DNA from: Gnetum montanum
Taxonomy: Eukaryota; Streptophyta; Gnetopsida; Gnetales; Gnetaceae
Assembly: GCA_015680685.1 (NCBI GenBank)
Contig: MNCI01014495.1
Location: 219,295-283,294, forward strand
Direction: 5' to 3'
DNA length: 64,000 bases
Shown here: positions 1 to 11,543 of the stretch, one piece after another
Position numbering within the stretch: position 1 is the stretch's first letter
Layout of the letters: every line of letters begins with the position of its first letter
Translations under genes and position numbers: made by a program
Notes under the pieces: generated by a model
Databases searched by the model: none
What the model was told of the DNA's origin: nothing
What the model saw: the letters and a program-made list of their open reading frames with translations, nothing else

Positions 1-705
1 TTCATCTTGGACAACATCATAACGAGATTTGGGCTTCCAATGACTATTGTGACCGACAATGGGCCACAGTTCAGTAGTACAGAAACTTGAACCTTCTACA
101 ACAATCTAGGCATCAGGCAATCATTCTTCTCCCCCTATTACCCGTAGGCGAATGGATAGGAGAAGGCTACAAATAAGTCCATCATCAACTTGCTGAGGCA
201 AATGCTTAACAACAGCAAGAGGCGGTGGCACGAGCAAATCCTCTACATTCTATTGGCCTATAAAACGATGTGCAGAACCGCGACAAGTAAGACTTCTTAT
301 AGCCTTGTTTATGGATTTGAAGTTGTGTTGCCTCTTGAGTTGTAGGTACCATCACACCAGATGATCATCTCAGATGTCATGAGCGAAGCCCAGAACAACG
401 AGTCGCGGATCATCAACCTTGACTCAATAGAGGAGGAGCGCACGTAGACACTGAGCTGCATAGAGCACTACCAGAGCAAGCAGCAGCAAAAGCACCATGC
501 AGACCTTCATCGGTGGCTAGTACAGAAGGGAGACCTCATCCTCAAGGTCATCCATGAGCACGTGAGCAAATTCTCAACCGACTGGGAAGTCCCTTACGTG
601 GTCACTAAAGCCTTTGGGAATGGAGCCTTCAAGCTGGCAGACATGGACAGCAACAAGTTCACCAACCTAGTGAATCACTCGTACCTCAAGAGGTACTACG
701 TCTAA
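1..705 (+). pseudogene. Ty3/gypsy (Tat-type) integrase C-terminal part, decayed
   Basis: One reading frame from base 1 reads as an integrase core followed by the C-terminal chromatin/DNA-binding part. Visible are TIVTDNGPQFSS (second catalytic Asp context), a PY-Y-P region, LLAYKTMCRTATSKTS, and a tail ending NHSYLKRYYV at a TAA (703-705). At least five in-frame stops are present. Two of them lie in the motif that is normally P-Q-A-N-G-Q, and both are TAG where CAG is expected, so they look like C-to-T changes. The tail resembles that of the pol at 55391-58920, which supports the Tat lineage. The 5' part of the element is outside the window. Not expressed as a functional protein. Confidence 0.85.
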
Positions 706-716
706 GCGCATGGAGC

Positions 717-1112
717 AGACAGGCAACTGTCCGCTATGACGTAAAACTGGCATAGGCGAGCAAACGTCCGCTACAATGTTAAACTGGCATGGCTACAACC
801 ATCTGTTACGACGTAAAACTGGCACAAGCGAGCAAACGTCCTCTACGATGTTAAACTGGCATGGCTACAGCAACGTCCGCTACGACGTTAAACTGGCAGT
901 GATGAGTAGCATCCGCTACAACAATAAACTAGCAACAGCAAGCAGCATCCACTACAATGTTAAACTGGCAGCGACCATCCACTACGATGTAAAACTAGCA
1001 TAGCTAGTGTGCTATGACGTTAAACTAGCATGTACAGTCTGCTGGGACCTTAAACCAACACAGCGGTCTGTTGGGATCCTAACCTAGCACACGGTCTACC
1101 AGGACCTTAAAC
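717..1112 (+). repeat. 12-unit degenerate tandem repeat after integrase
   Basis: About twelve units of roughly 30-38 bp share a core like CGCTACGACGTTAAACTGGCA. Cores lie near 731, 769, 799, 840, 876, 912, 947, 977, 1009, 1038, 1068 and 1094. The first nine are close to each other; the last three drift to CTGGGACCTTAAACYAGCA. The array starts about 12 bp after the integrase stop, in the 3' untranslated zone of the element. Tat/Ogre-type elements are known for variable tandem repeats in this place. Confidence 0.9.
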
Positions 1113-2450
1113 TAGGTTCACGTCACGTCCCTAGCATGCACCTGCGCCGAGTACACATCGAACGAGCATGCGCAATGCTGACGTGGGGGTGGGACGTTGC
1201 AGCTTCGGAACGTAGTTTACGACCCAATGGGGATACGATCTGGAAAGTACTCGATGCCATCACCCTTGGCATTGTGCTAACCCTCCAGAGATGTCGTACG
1301 ACATTGCACTGGCCCTTCGGACCTATTGTCGCCATGGCCCATCGCCCTGACGGTAGCTCCTTGGTCAGTGCCTGCCACTCGGGTTCCAACACTATTGTGG
1401 CCCAGCCACAATATTGTTATCCTCCAGCCCCCTGCCAATGGCATTTAGCTATGTGGTAGCTGATCCCATAGCTAAACTAAGAACACATGCCTTTGGCAGG
1501 GATTCTAGAGCATTTGCACTCACAACGACTCCCAACACCTTTGACGTTGGCTCTGCCAAGCCAATGGTGCTAAGGCTACTGCTGGCCTTCCTACTTTGGA
1601 CACCATGCACCAACAAAGGTGTCCAAGAGCTTCAACAACGTCTGCAGCCAGCAAGACCTTTACCCTCATCGGCCAAGGGTACGTCTTGCCATAGTAGCAA
1701 ATGCCACAGCGTCGCGAAGTGAGTGCCTCGACTAGCTTGGTTACTTCAAAGTGAAAATTCCATGACGTGCGTAACACAGCTCGTCAAATGGGAAGTGTCT
1801 GTGTGAATTCCATGATGTGCATAACATAGCTTGCCACATGGGAAGCATCTATAGGTAGGTCAAAATCCTACACAAATGTAACACAACTCATCCTGGGAAA
1901 GAGACACTTGTCCTACGGGAGGTTGACAGTCAACGAAGGTAAAGATGAAAACACAAACGACTCCCTCATGAGCACTCCAATGAGGGATTCCGCTAAACCT
2001 CATCTCTACCCTTTTCCATGAACCTCCTTCCTCTCTGCTTCGCCCTTTCCTCCTGCAAAAAAACTGATGCAACACTCTCAAGCATAGCCAAGCGACATCT
2101 TGACGATCATCAAGCAGCAACATTAGCATCGTGTCTTCTATGGTGTTTCATATTCTTTATCGATGCCTCTCGAGCCCATCCTCCAAATGTTGACAAAGAG
2201 GGGCCAATGAAACACCCCAAAAATTCGAAGGCATGCTTGCTTCACTAGGTCTTTGCAATTTGCACAGTGCTATGGTAGTTCTTCAGGAGATGGATGCTCT
2301 GATGTCAAGATTGTCTAGTCTAGCAAGTTTTCTATCCTAGGTGTCAACAGGCTAAACGAATTCTCCAGCCTACCCATCTGAGTAGTTCACCAAACTGACC
2401 ATGCACTTAGGAGCGATGCGTGAAACTGTTGGTAATGCTTAGAATGCGCA
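1113..2450. other. Retroelement 3' untranslated zone, no gene seen
   Basis: Lies between the tandem array and the hairpin-rich LTR. Both strands have short open frames that overlap each other and resemble no family I know; I do not believe they are genes. The left edge of the following LTR could not be fixed, so part of this stretch may belong to the LTR. Confidence 0.5.
1751..1850 (+). repeat. Two-copy 50-bp tandem repeat
   Basis: Bases 1751-1800 and 1801-1850 are two copies with an exact 50-bp period. They share AATTCCATGAYGTGCRTAAC and a later ATGGGAAG block. The copies differ mostly by transitions. Confidence 0.8.
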
Positions 2451-2487
2451 AAACGCTTCAGCAAGTTTTCTAAGTCAAGAAGTTTTG

Positions 2488-2834
2488 CTACGCTATGCAG
2501 CGTAGAAGGCTTTAGAAGACATTTGTAGAAGTGAAGTGCTAGACTACACTATGCAGCATAACACAATGTAGAAAAAGCTATACGGTCGATCCCCTCGCCT
2601 AACTTCAAGTCCTTCAGCAATGTCTCCTTCTGTCAGAAAGCGGCGGACCATGTCTGCTGCTACGCCACACTAAGCTACATGGCGCAGCGAGGCGTAGCAA
2701 TTCTGCGGAAGTGACGAAAGGCAACTCAAAGGGCAGGATCAGCAAGTGCGCAAGTTTCGCAATGCAAAAGGCAAAGTTTGCAAATTGGCAAAGTTTTTGT
2801 GACTAAGGCCAGCTGCTATGCTACATAGCATAGC
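2488..2834 (+). repeat. Cluster of short hairpins in U3
   Basis: Perfect inverted pairs include CTACGCT/AGCGTAG (2488-2494 and 2499-2505), GCTACGCC/GGCGTAGC (2659-2666 and 2691-2698), and GCTATGCT/AGCATAGC (2815-2822 and 2827-2834). Weaker ones continue to about 2920. All are variants of a GCTACGC word, related to the larger hairpins at 62696-62827. Confidence 0.75.
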
Positions 2835-3135
2835 AAATGTGCAACACACATGTAGCGAAACATGTGACAAGATGCTACGTTATGTCGAACATGCTACGCT
2901 ACAAAGCACAAAAAAGCATGATGGGTGGTTGTACGACATCACTACACTTCACTTAATTGCACCGTTGACACACATCTCCAGATGTTAACAGCGCAATTAC
3001 GACATGGCAGGCTCACAATTATGGCATGACAGGCTCGTAATTACAATGGTCATGCAAGCACTTGCAGTGCAGACAAGTCAACGTGGGCCTAAGGCATGTG
3101 GTGTCCAAACCACATTTTTTGCATGCCCTTGGTCC

Positions 3136-3143
3136 TATAAATA
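3136..3143 (+). promoter_or_regulatory. LTR TATA box TATAAATA
   Basis: TATAAATA sits in GGTCCTATAAATACCCC. The same block recurs at 3894 and, as GGCCTATAAATACCTC, at 63075, always about 0.6-0.75 kb before the LTR end. Confidence 0.7.
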
Positions 3144-3164
3144 CCCCAGTGAGCAACATTCAAA

Positions 3165-3238
3165 ACACTTTTGGACACTTTTGACACTTTGGACACTTTT
3201 GGATACTTTTAACACTTTGGACACTTTTGGGACTTCTG
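3165..3238 (+). repeat. Short tandem repeat of TTTTGGACAC type
   Basis: About six imperfect copies of TTTTGGACACTTTTGACACT follow the TATA box. They are absent from the neighbouring LTR copy starting at 3883, so they expanded in this copy only. Confidence 0.75.
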
Positions 3239-3870
3239 GCTAGCTCCCTCTTTTGGCGATTTCGTTTGGATTTTCTTTGGCATTCTAGTCGACTAACAAT
3301 TTTTTTGGCTGACAAGCAAAGAGGCTAGCACTGTAACCTCGAGCATTGTAAGCTTTCTATTTAACATTGTAAATAGTTAGCACTCTCTGTTGGCATTTTA
3401 CTCTACCCTTTACTATCACCTTGGTAGCACTTTGCTTTGTTAACACCTGGGCCCGCATTCGAGCACACAGTCGTCTTGCTCTACACGTCTTGGTTACTCT
3501 CGGGATCTCGGCACTTCTCAGTGCTGTGCAACCAACTATATCCATTTTGACAGAGCGAAGTCGTAGCTTCGAAGCGGTGCATTTTTCTAACTGCATTTCA
3601 CTTTGTCTCCGGTTCATTATTGAATTTTACACTATTATTTGTCTCTTTTACGTTTAAGCATTACCTCGCGCTATCAGCCTCGTTTTCAAATCACACGTTG
3701 CAAAAGGTTATATAGACATTGACTAAGTCCCTATCTGATCGACCAGACCGTTCAGGGCACCCCGTTTCCATTTTTTCCAGCACAGCCCTCCCGCGGAAAC
3801 GGGTTTAAGACTGTTAACGATCGACGACCCCTCTGTTTTTTTCTAGCTACCGACGTTTTCGGTCACTACA

Positions 3871-4502
3871 CATCTCTCGTGCGTCCCTGGTCCTATAAAT
3901 ACCCCGATGAGCAACGCTCGAAGGGTTGGTCCTTTCATTGTCTCGCAAGCAAACAAGTTAGCACTATAACCTTGAGCATTGTAAGCTTTCTATTTGGCAT
4001 GATAAATAGTTAGCACTCTTGTTTGGCATTTTGTCTTGATTTTCCTACCACCTTGGTAGCATTTTGCATTGTTGGCTCCCGAGTCCACATTCAAGCATCC
4101 AACTGCCTTGCTCTAAATGTCTTAGTTACCTTTGGGATCTTTGTGCTTCCTGGCATCGTGCAACCAATTGTATCCACCTTGACAGAGTAAAGTCAATCTT
4201 CAAGCGGTGCATTTCCCTAACTACATTCTATTGTGCTTTCTTATTTATCATCGCATTTTACATTGTTAATTGCATTATTTGCATTTAAAATATTGTCTTT
4301 ACACTATAAACTTTACTTTCAAATCACATGTTTGCAAAAGTTTATATTAACATCGATTAAGTCCTTGTCTGATCAACCAAACCATTCAAGGCACCCCGTT
4401 TCTGTTTTATCTAGCACGGCCCTCCCATGGATACGGGGTTAAGACTGCTGTGGTTGATGACCCATCAGTGTTTTCCAGCCACCGACGTTTTCGATCACTA
4501 CA
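3871..4502 (+). mobile_element. Second, partial LTR copy (TATA to end)
   Basis: Repeats the preceding LTR from just before the TATA box (TATAAATA at 3894-3901) to the U5 end (ATCACTACA near 4501). Shared blocks are CACTATAACCTTGAGCATTG, AAATAGTTAGCACTCT and the GACGTTTTCG end. There is no U3. It is joined head to tail to the first copy, so R-U5 is present twice. The right end abuts a gag reading frame, which shows that this side of the element inserted into, or was joined to, an Athila-type gag. Confidence 0.7.
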
Positions 4503-6168
4503 CCTATGTTCTTACAAAACATTAAAAGTGCATGGAAAAATCTTAAGCTCTTTCCTAGGACACTAATAGATAAAGCCAAAGTATGGTATAAATCATTGAA
4601 ACCAAATTCAATCCATCGATGGTCCACAATGCTGGAACCTTTTCAACGAGAAATGCCAAACTTATGCGAGGGTGTCCAACCTAAGGAAACAAATCCAAGA
4701 ATGGAAGCAAGAACAACATGAACCCTTGAATATGGCTATAGATAAATACTATTCTCTACCGATAGATGCCTAGGTCATGGTTTCTCTCAAGAAGAGCAAC
4801 TTTTCCACATCATAGATGGACTTCATAGTGAAATGAGAGAGACCCTTGGGATGTATGCTCAAGGTCAATTATATGGGTTACGAACCCATCAGATCCAAGA
4901 GCTAATCAAGCATGTGGAAAAAGAAGAAGTAGAGCTATGTAATGCTGAGAAATATCATTACGACCCAACTCTTCAAAAGAAGAAGGTCCACATCTATGAT
5001 AAGGAGAAAGAGGTAGCTCTCAATAAGGTGATTTCACAAAAAACCTTGTCAATACAAAGGTCTATCAATGAACTTGAAGCAAGGTTTGATAAGATGTTGA
5101 AATGGATAAATGAGAAAGTTACAATTTTTGTAGAAATCAGAGAGGAGAGAGTAACGCAAAACAAATTAAGTGATCACAATAAATAAGGAAAAAGAACCAA
5201 GAAATAGCTAGTAACACTTATCAGCAAACAAGGAAAATGGCTAAAGAAGAAGAGACTATAGACTTCACCACAAAAGAAGATGACGAATGTGACATCTGCA
5301 TATATGACCATCCGAAGGGCTATTGCCCAATCATGTCACATCTACATGAGTATTGGGCTTTTGCATTAAATCCCAAGTTTTTATAGAAGCACGTGCCTAG
5401 GAAATTACCTTTCTCACAAGTTAATTATAGATAGCCCTATAACCAATCGTACTATCCTAGTGGGACTTCTTACCGACCTCAACATTATCATCAACTATAG
5501 TGGCAAAACCCATAGTCATGGGGGAGGCCTTCATCAAATCAGCCCTACCCTTACTGCCAACCTAATGCATATGGATATTATGTTCAGCAACCTATTTCCC
5601 CAACTAGTTCTACTTCCTCTACTTCAAATAGCTACTACCACTCTCCTAAGTATCATCGACCCACAACATCTCTTGAAGGATCACTACCTTACACCTCATA
5701 CTCTCCATCATATCCTCAATATTCTCATATTCCACTCCATCACATATCACAACCAGCAACACAAAAAGGTTTAGCACCACAACATCAATGAAAGAATGTC
5801 ACTTGTGCTATGAACGTGCATATACATGATCATGCTAGTAGATTCCCACCACAATCTTGGAAACACACTTTCTTTAGGATGGTTGCTATGCGTAAGCACA
5901 ACACTTGTGAACCTACTAACTCATCCAAACTAGCATAATGTCAATCAAGTGCAACACCTTTTCTTTCATAACTAATGTCCTCTGATCCTATGCAGAGGAA
6001 AACATCCATCATTAGTCCAACACCTAACAGAAGTAATGAATCTAGTACTATGGAGAGACAAATGAATCCATGCATAATAATCATGATCAAGGGTGTAGTT
6101 ATGGGCCAAACATCTACAAAGTTCACACAACTCATACTTTAATTCATTGCACGTTTAACAACCAAGTG
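4503..6168 (+). pseudogene. Athila-like gag fragment, N-terminus missing
   Basis: Begins mid-gene with NIKSAWKNLKLFPRTLI, which is homologous to the gag at 25148 onwards. A coiled-coil-like stretch follows (4833-5186, rich in Lys/Glu). Next is a Cys motif of the form C-D-I-C-I-Y-D-H-P-K-G-Y-C-P (near 5290), then a Pro/Tyr/Gln-rich tail with YGYYVQQPISPT. At least one frameshift (near 4700) and several in-frame TAG/TAA codons are present. The left side is cut by the LTR at 4502 and the right side by the minus-strand LTR at 6169. It is the structural protein of an LTR element and is not functional here. Confidence 0.8.
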
Positions 6169-6720
6169 TGATGAGTTACGAGGTACCCCTACGTACAACC
6201 ATATGAATCACAAGTGTTCATGCACAATTCAGTCAAATTCCATAGATGGAACTAGTTGTGGCATCTAGACTGTTATGCCTTGATCATAGTTTGTTGTCTT
6301 CCCACTTGGACTAGTGGTAGCTTTGTTAGGTATGTTTTAGTCCAAAATGATGCATATGATAATTGATATTGTTTTGGCCTTATGCTACTCATAATGGTAA
6401 TAAAGAAATCAATTAATTAAGATAATTAACAATGGAAAGTAAAGTCTAGACTAGCCTACAGGCGATGAGTGTCTATTCCAAGCTTACCGTACACATCCTA
6501 ATTCCACATATCTACTATTGAAATTACCAAGTACTATGCTACTGGGCAAACCAAGCAATAATGCTACTGGGGTTACCAAGCAGATATGTATTTACGCTTA
6601 AAACTAGTCATGCTCATACCACCAATTCATTAACATGCATGGAAATGTAAATATTACCTACGTACATAGAATATAAATTGCATTAAAAGTAAATTTAATC
6701 TAAGTCAAAGTGTTGCAAGG
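6169..6720 (-). mobile_element. 3' LTR of minus-strand element F, first part
   Basis: On the minus strand this ends ACTCATCA. It carries the family end block (GTACCTCGTAACTCATCA) and the CTTGGTAA/CCAGTAG blocks seen in the E1 LTR. It stops at 6720 because E1 is inserted there with the duplication CAAGG, and it resumes at 15285. No primer binding site lies outside its outer end, and internal element sequence lies on the other side (from 15714), so it is the 3' LTR. Confidence 0.75.
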
Positions 6721-7495
6721 TGATGAGTCGCCATTTGGTCAACCGTGATATCGCCTATCTCCTCATCTATAAATAAGAGGTAGATAGTTTTGATAGAGGA
6801 ATTTTCTTAGAGTTAAGTTTTGATTTTAGTTTTGATTTTTCTTCCTCTCAATCCTTTTCTCCTGGTGCATGCCCGCAATGTGGTGATTTTAATTGTATGG
6901 CATCCTTATTTGAGTGTGATGTACTTGGACACGCACATGACCGGAAATAAAGATCAAGATTACTTTATCATTGCAGCATTCACTTAGTTTAATTATTTAT
7001 TTAATTGTTATTTACTGCTTTCTTAGTTAATATTTCTTTACCCTAAACTCCTGTTAAACGCAGAATGAGTACGACTTGATTACGAGCATTTAAGTGTGAC
7101 TACTTGGTAACCCAGTAGCGTACCTAGGATCTGCACTTGGTAATCCCAGTGGTAGTGATGCATGAGCTCCAAGATGTGTACAGATGATCAATGAATAGAT
7201 GCTCATCGCACTTAGGCTAGCTTAGATTCTCTCTCACCCTTTCTCTCTTAGCTTAGTTAATATTACCTTCCATTGTCTTCAGGAGTAGCATTAGCATAGA
7301 AACACATCATACACCTCACTCTGGACTAAACCATACATGACAAGCTAGTACTAGTCCAGGTGGGAAGACAGCGAACTGTGACCTAAGGATAACTATCTAG
7401 ATACCACAACTAGTCCGTCTGCAGAGTTCGACTGGATCGTGCATGAAACACTCATATTTGTATGGTTGAGTGTAAGGGTACCTCGCCACTCATCA
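6721..7495 (+). repeat. E1 5' LTR
   Basis: 775 bp, TG...CA. The U3 region is short; the TATA box is at 6768-6775. Compared with the 3' LTR it lacks about 17 bp after GTGATATCGC, which removes half of a palindrome that is intact at 14513-14536. Other differences are mainly transitions. Confidence 0.92.
6768..6775 (+). promoter_or_regulatory. E1 LTR TATA box
   Basis: TATAAATA in CATCTATAAATAAGAGG. The same CTATAAATAAGAGG block is found in the LTRs of D and, on the minus strand, in the two solo LTRs. Confidence 0.7.
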
Positions 7496-7496
7496 T

Positions 7497-7514
7497 TGGC
7501 GCCATTACCAAGGA
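7497..7514 (+). other. E1 primer binding site
   Basis: TGGCGCCATTACCAAGGA starts 2 bp after the LTR. It resembles the TGGCGCCGTTGCCGGGGA site typical of Athila-type elements (tRNA-Asp primer), with several substitutions. Confidence 0.8.
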
Positions 7515-7635
7515 CAGTGCTAGTTATCTAGATTAGTCATATCATACAAGGTTGTTGTACAGGAATTAATGATATATCTTTTAGGAAGAAAATAATTATA
7601 AAAAGTCATATAAATTCACACAAAATTGCACAACC

Positions 7636-9606
7636 ATGCCTCTCCTACAAGACTATGATAATGTCATACCTAGTGAGGAAATTCATTGGAGAACCAACAA
7701 ATTATATGACAATGAAGATTGGAGTACGCAACCTGAGGTGGGGGTTTCTTATAAACATAAACGAAAGCAACATCATCCCAATGCACAGAAGCATAACTTA
7801 CTCGATGATGATGAACCCCTACTGGCCACTACAAGCCTAACGCAAATACAAGTGGCTGTTCGAATCTCCCGTAGGCATCGTAAAAAGAGCCGCCTACCCA
7901 GGCTTGATTTAAAAAACTTTCCCAAGTTCTCAAGAGGCTATGAATTAGATCCCCAATAACATTTACAAGCCTTCTACAATGCTTGCATATGGAACAACAT
8001 TGATAATGGATGGCAAAAACTCAAGCTCTTTCTTATAACACTCATTGGCCAAGCAAAAGTATGATATAGATCATTAAAACCAAATTCAATACGACGTTGG
8101 CCAACAATGGTAGAACTCTTTAACGAAAAATATCAAACCTATGCACGAGTGTCAGCCTTGAGGAAACAAATCCAAGAGTGGAAACAAGCACAACATGAAC
8201 CCTTGGACATGGCCTTAGAAAGATATTATGCATTGTTAAACAATTTTCCAAGCCATGAGTTCTTCAAGGAAAGGCTAATGTATCATATCATTGATGTATG
8301 ATGAAACAAGAGAAACCCTAGGGATGTATGCCCAAGGTCAACTATATGAACTACGAACCCATCAAGTCCAAGAGCTTATTAAGTGGGTAGCAAAAGAAGA
8401 AGGAGAAATGGTTAGATGGGAGAGTGTTGAAAAACATCAATAGGACCAAAGTCTCAACTTAACAAAGGTCCATAATCACAAAAAGGAGAAATCAACCTAC
8501 CACAAGGGGAAAGAACCATCTTTGCCAGTATAACAATTATTAGAGGAAGTCGAGGCAAAGATTAATGAGATGTTGGAATGGACGCATAAAAAGTGTGGAG
8601 AATATATCGATATCATTGGAGATACAGTTTTGACAACCCGAGAAGTAGGACAAAGTATCAGTAGACAATCAGAAAGAAGAGATAAGGAAAATAAGAGCTC
8701 AATTGCCAATCACACATATGAATGCAACATTTTCCTGTATGATCACCCCAAGGGCCAATGCCCAATCTTGTTACATTTATACAAGTATTGGAGAAGCACG
8801 TTACATCTCAAGTTCGTACAGAGATACTGTGTTCAATCATAGTGACAACAATCCCAGTCATGGGGGAAGCCACCCCTAAACTGGAGACACCCTTCATATC
8901 ATCCAAATCCAAATGCTTACCTATTTCAATACCATGTTTCTCCAACTAGGCCAACCTACTCTATCTCACCATATTATCAATACTATCAGTCCATGTCCTC
9001 AACACAACCACTACCTTGTGCACCTTACACTTCTCCTAATTTTCAACATTCTCATCCTTTCCCTCCTTCTATATTGCCACCAATTGTTCCTAAGGTGTCT
9101 GCACCACAGCAACAACTCCCAAACGTTACTTGCGCTACTATTTCCAACAGCAGTGAGAGACCTCAGCAACATCGAAGGTATCCCTTCTTTAGAAATAATC
9201 CTAGGAAGGGACAACACAATTCCAAGGCCACTGCATTCTCCAACTTAGCACAAGTCCAACACTGTGGTGCATCCTTCTCTTCGAACCCAATGCCTCATGT
9301 TACTTCATCAGGGCCACCAATTAACACTCCAACAACCAAACGGCCCAATGAATATAGCCATGGAGGATGACATCCCCATCCTTGCATACCATCTTACGGT
9401 CCCAAGTATCATAGTGGGTCAACTCTTTATCTAGGAACCACATTCTATAAATTGCCCCACTATCTTTACCATAATCAAGTGTGTGAACCCCAATGGGGTA
9501 AGAATGACCAAGTTTCAATGTTTCCAATATGCAAGGATCCTCATCTTTCATTTATTAATCCTTGCCATGCTCAACCGTTTAGTTATGAGGGATATCCCCC
9601 ATTCTA
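7636..9606 (+). pseudogene. E1 gag, decayed
   Basis: Starts at ATG 7636 (MPLLQDYDNVIPSE), the first ATG after the primer binding site. It carries the gag core (WQKLKLFLITLIGQAKV, then SIRRWPTMVELFNEKYQTYA), a basic/acidic helical region, the Cys motif C-N-I-F-L-Y-D-H-P-K-G-Q-C-P near 8730, and a Pro/Ser/Gln-rich tail ending HAQPFSYEGYPPF at a stop near 9604-9606. At least one frameshift (about 8300) and several TAG/TAA stops interrupt it. Unlike element D, no retropepsin DSG motif follows. It would form the particle shell of the element. Confidence 0.85.
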
Positions 9607-11543
9607 ATAACAAGCAGGATTAATAAATATTTTTCATCTTCTTTAATTTTACAATTTTTTGTTTTCCAATTTTTCATTTTCCAATTTTTTGTTTTATCTT
9701 TTTGTCTTTTTATCTTTTTATAAGTAATCTCATCTATGAATAAAACACTCATCTGGCTCGTTGGTTAAGGTGTGTTCTATGTTATCGAGTCTCGAGTGAT
9801 CGATTATTTGGACAGTGAGCCCATTACACCCACTCATCCATTCTACAAATAAGAGGTTCTATCTGAGGGTACAGTGATATTCTTGACATTCTTAAAACTT
9901 GAAATTAATTTCGTGTTCATTGTACCAAGAGTGAAGAAGGATGGACCAAGAGGGAATGATTAGGGTGTGACATAAAGGGGATTTGTGGATTCTCTTTAGT
10001 GACGTCTGTGAGAGTTATCATGCAACATGGTTGTACTAAGATCCTTGTAGATCTAATGCAAAATGGAAGTAAGAGTAATCAAAAGGCACTCAAAAATCCA
10101 ATGGTGTTCTAGGGAATCCCACTGGAAAGACATGCACCCATGCCTAAAGGTTGGTGGCTTCTCTGGATTTAGCATTCAAAAAAAAAGAAGAGAAGAAAGA
10201 GAAAAAAAACAAAGGAAGTGCCACAAAACAAAAATCACTCCTCCCTTGAACAAAATGCCAAGTGATCATATGCCTTGTTGTTTTGGTACTCTCATAGTTG
10301 CTCATCATGGGATGAAACAATGTGGTATCACTGATCAGAGGAATGGACTTTGTCCTAACCTTGGAACAACAGGTTAATAACACATTAATCATGCTTTACA
10401 CATAGGATTCATTGTGTCCTAGGTCAGTCACCTCATGTCCCAATCTCTACAACCCCTTCTGTAGTCCGTCTCATCTTGATGTTCATGTAATTGTAGCTCA
10501 TGTCTCGTATAGCATAGAATCCTTATCTCATCCCGATGATATTTACATGTGTGTGTTTTGTGGAACCAATGCAGATTACATTTAACCCTTCGAGTGCCCA
10601 CGAACACTTTTAAGTGTGGTTACGCAAGGGAATTGAATGTTGGAACCTGCTTTGGGGAGGACCCACTTGCGTAATTTTTGTAATTTTCACTCATGACCCA
10701 TCTTCCACACACCATTTATTACCCTTATCATATTTCCAACGATTTTTTTTCCCTTATTACTATAACTCCGATTCAACGTTCCTATGAACCATCACATAGC
10801 CTTTTTCTCTACCATCTGAGTTCCTTATTGATCAATTCCACCCACATATCATTATTTGTGCCTTCAAAACTACCTAAATTACCCTAGAATCCCTTAACAA
10901 TAGCCCACATGTCCTTACTTTCCATTTTGAATCCCAAAAATACCTTAAAAAATTCAGTATCTTTCATTGTGCCCAATATCACTAGGGTTGCAATATCGCG
11001 GTCGACGTGATATCGCATACGTGATGTACCATACGCGATAACGCATCCCATCCTACTATAACTAGAGAAGCCCCCCTGTAACACTTAACATCATTTTCCA
11101 CAATTTATGCGGGGGAGTTTTTCTCTATGACTTGCAATAGGAAGACCCTTGTTTTTCTACCTATATCTCGCTTGCTGGTACTCTGATTTTTATTCTGTTT
11201 GAACCTACTTAAACCCAGAGTGTTCAACTTAGTCATGGGGGAGGGACACACACTAAATAGTGCATAGTGCATAACTTTTTTGGAATTTTTCATCGCCCAA
11301 AAGACATTATCAGGGGTAATTAGCTATAACATTAAGAATAATTATGCTGAAAATAATTTCACCCCTTTAGGTACATCAGGAAACTAAAATTGGAAACCAC
11401 CTATGTACAAAAGGACCCACTATTATAATCTTTCAGGAAACATCACATGGAGATAAAATAAATTAAATTAGTTAAGGAAAGTATTAAGGTATAACTTAAC
11501 TTTGGAAACAACCTTGCTAACGCTTGGCCTCGTGTGATTGCAA
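9607..11543 (+). other. E1 T-rich stretch and conserved noncoding spacer
   Basis: Begins with a T-rich run of TTTTGTTTTCCAA-like words (9640-9725) and contains an A/G-rich run near 10180-10220. Several blocks are shared with elements C, D and F: GGGTGTGACAT-AA-GG near 9965, TGGAAAGACATG near 10123, CACCTCATGTCCCA near 10430, and GGGGAGGACCCACTTG near 10655. I see no gene. A CGATATCGC-rich patch at 10990-11050 resembles U3 sequence of the same family. Confidence 0.75.

Larger units (their letters stand above)
2450..3870 (+). mobile_element. 3' LTR of the Tat-type element (left edge approximate)
   Basis: The right end CACTACA at 3870 matches the end of the LTR at 62159-63778. The stretch contains a TATA box (3136-3143), a transcribed leader, and a conserved U5 block (about 3725-3870) with CTGATCGACCAGACCGTTCA and CCGACGTTTTCGGTCACTACA. 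Its U3 part (2480-2920) is full of short inverted repeats. It follows the integrase in the same orientation, so it is read as the 3' LTR. I could not fix the left edge or find a target duplication. Confidence 0.65.

Noticed and set aside
1123-1722. Overlapping open frames on both strands
   Set aside because: They overlap each other in antisense and match no family; the region is a retroelement untranslated zone.
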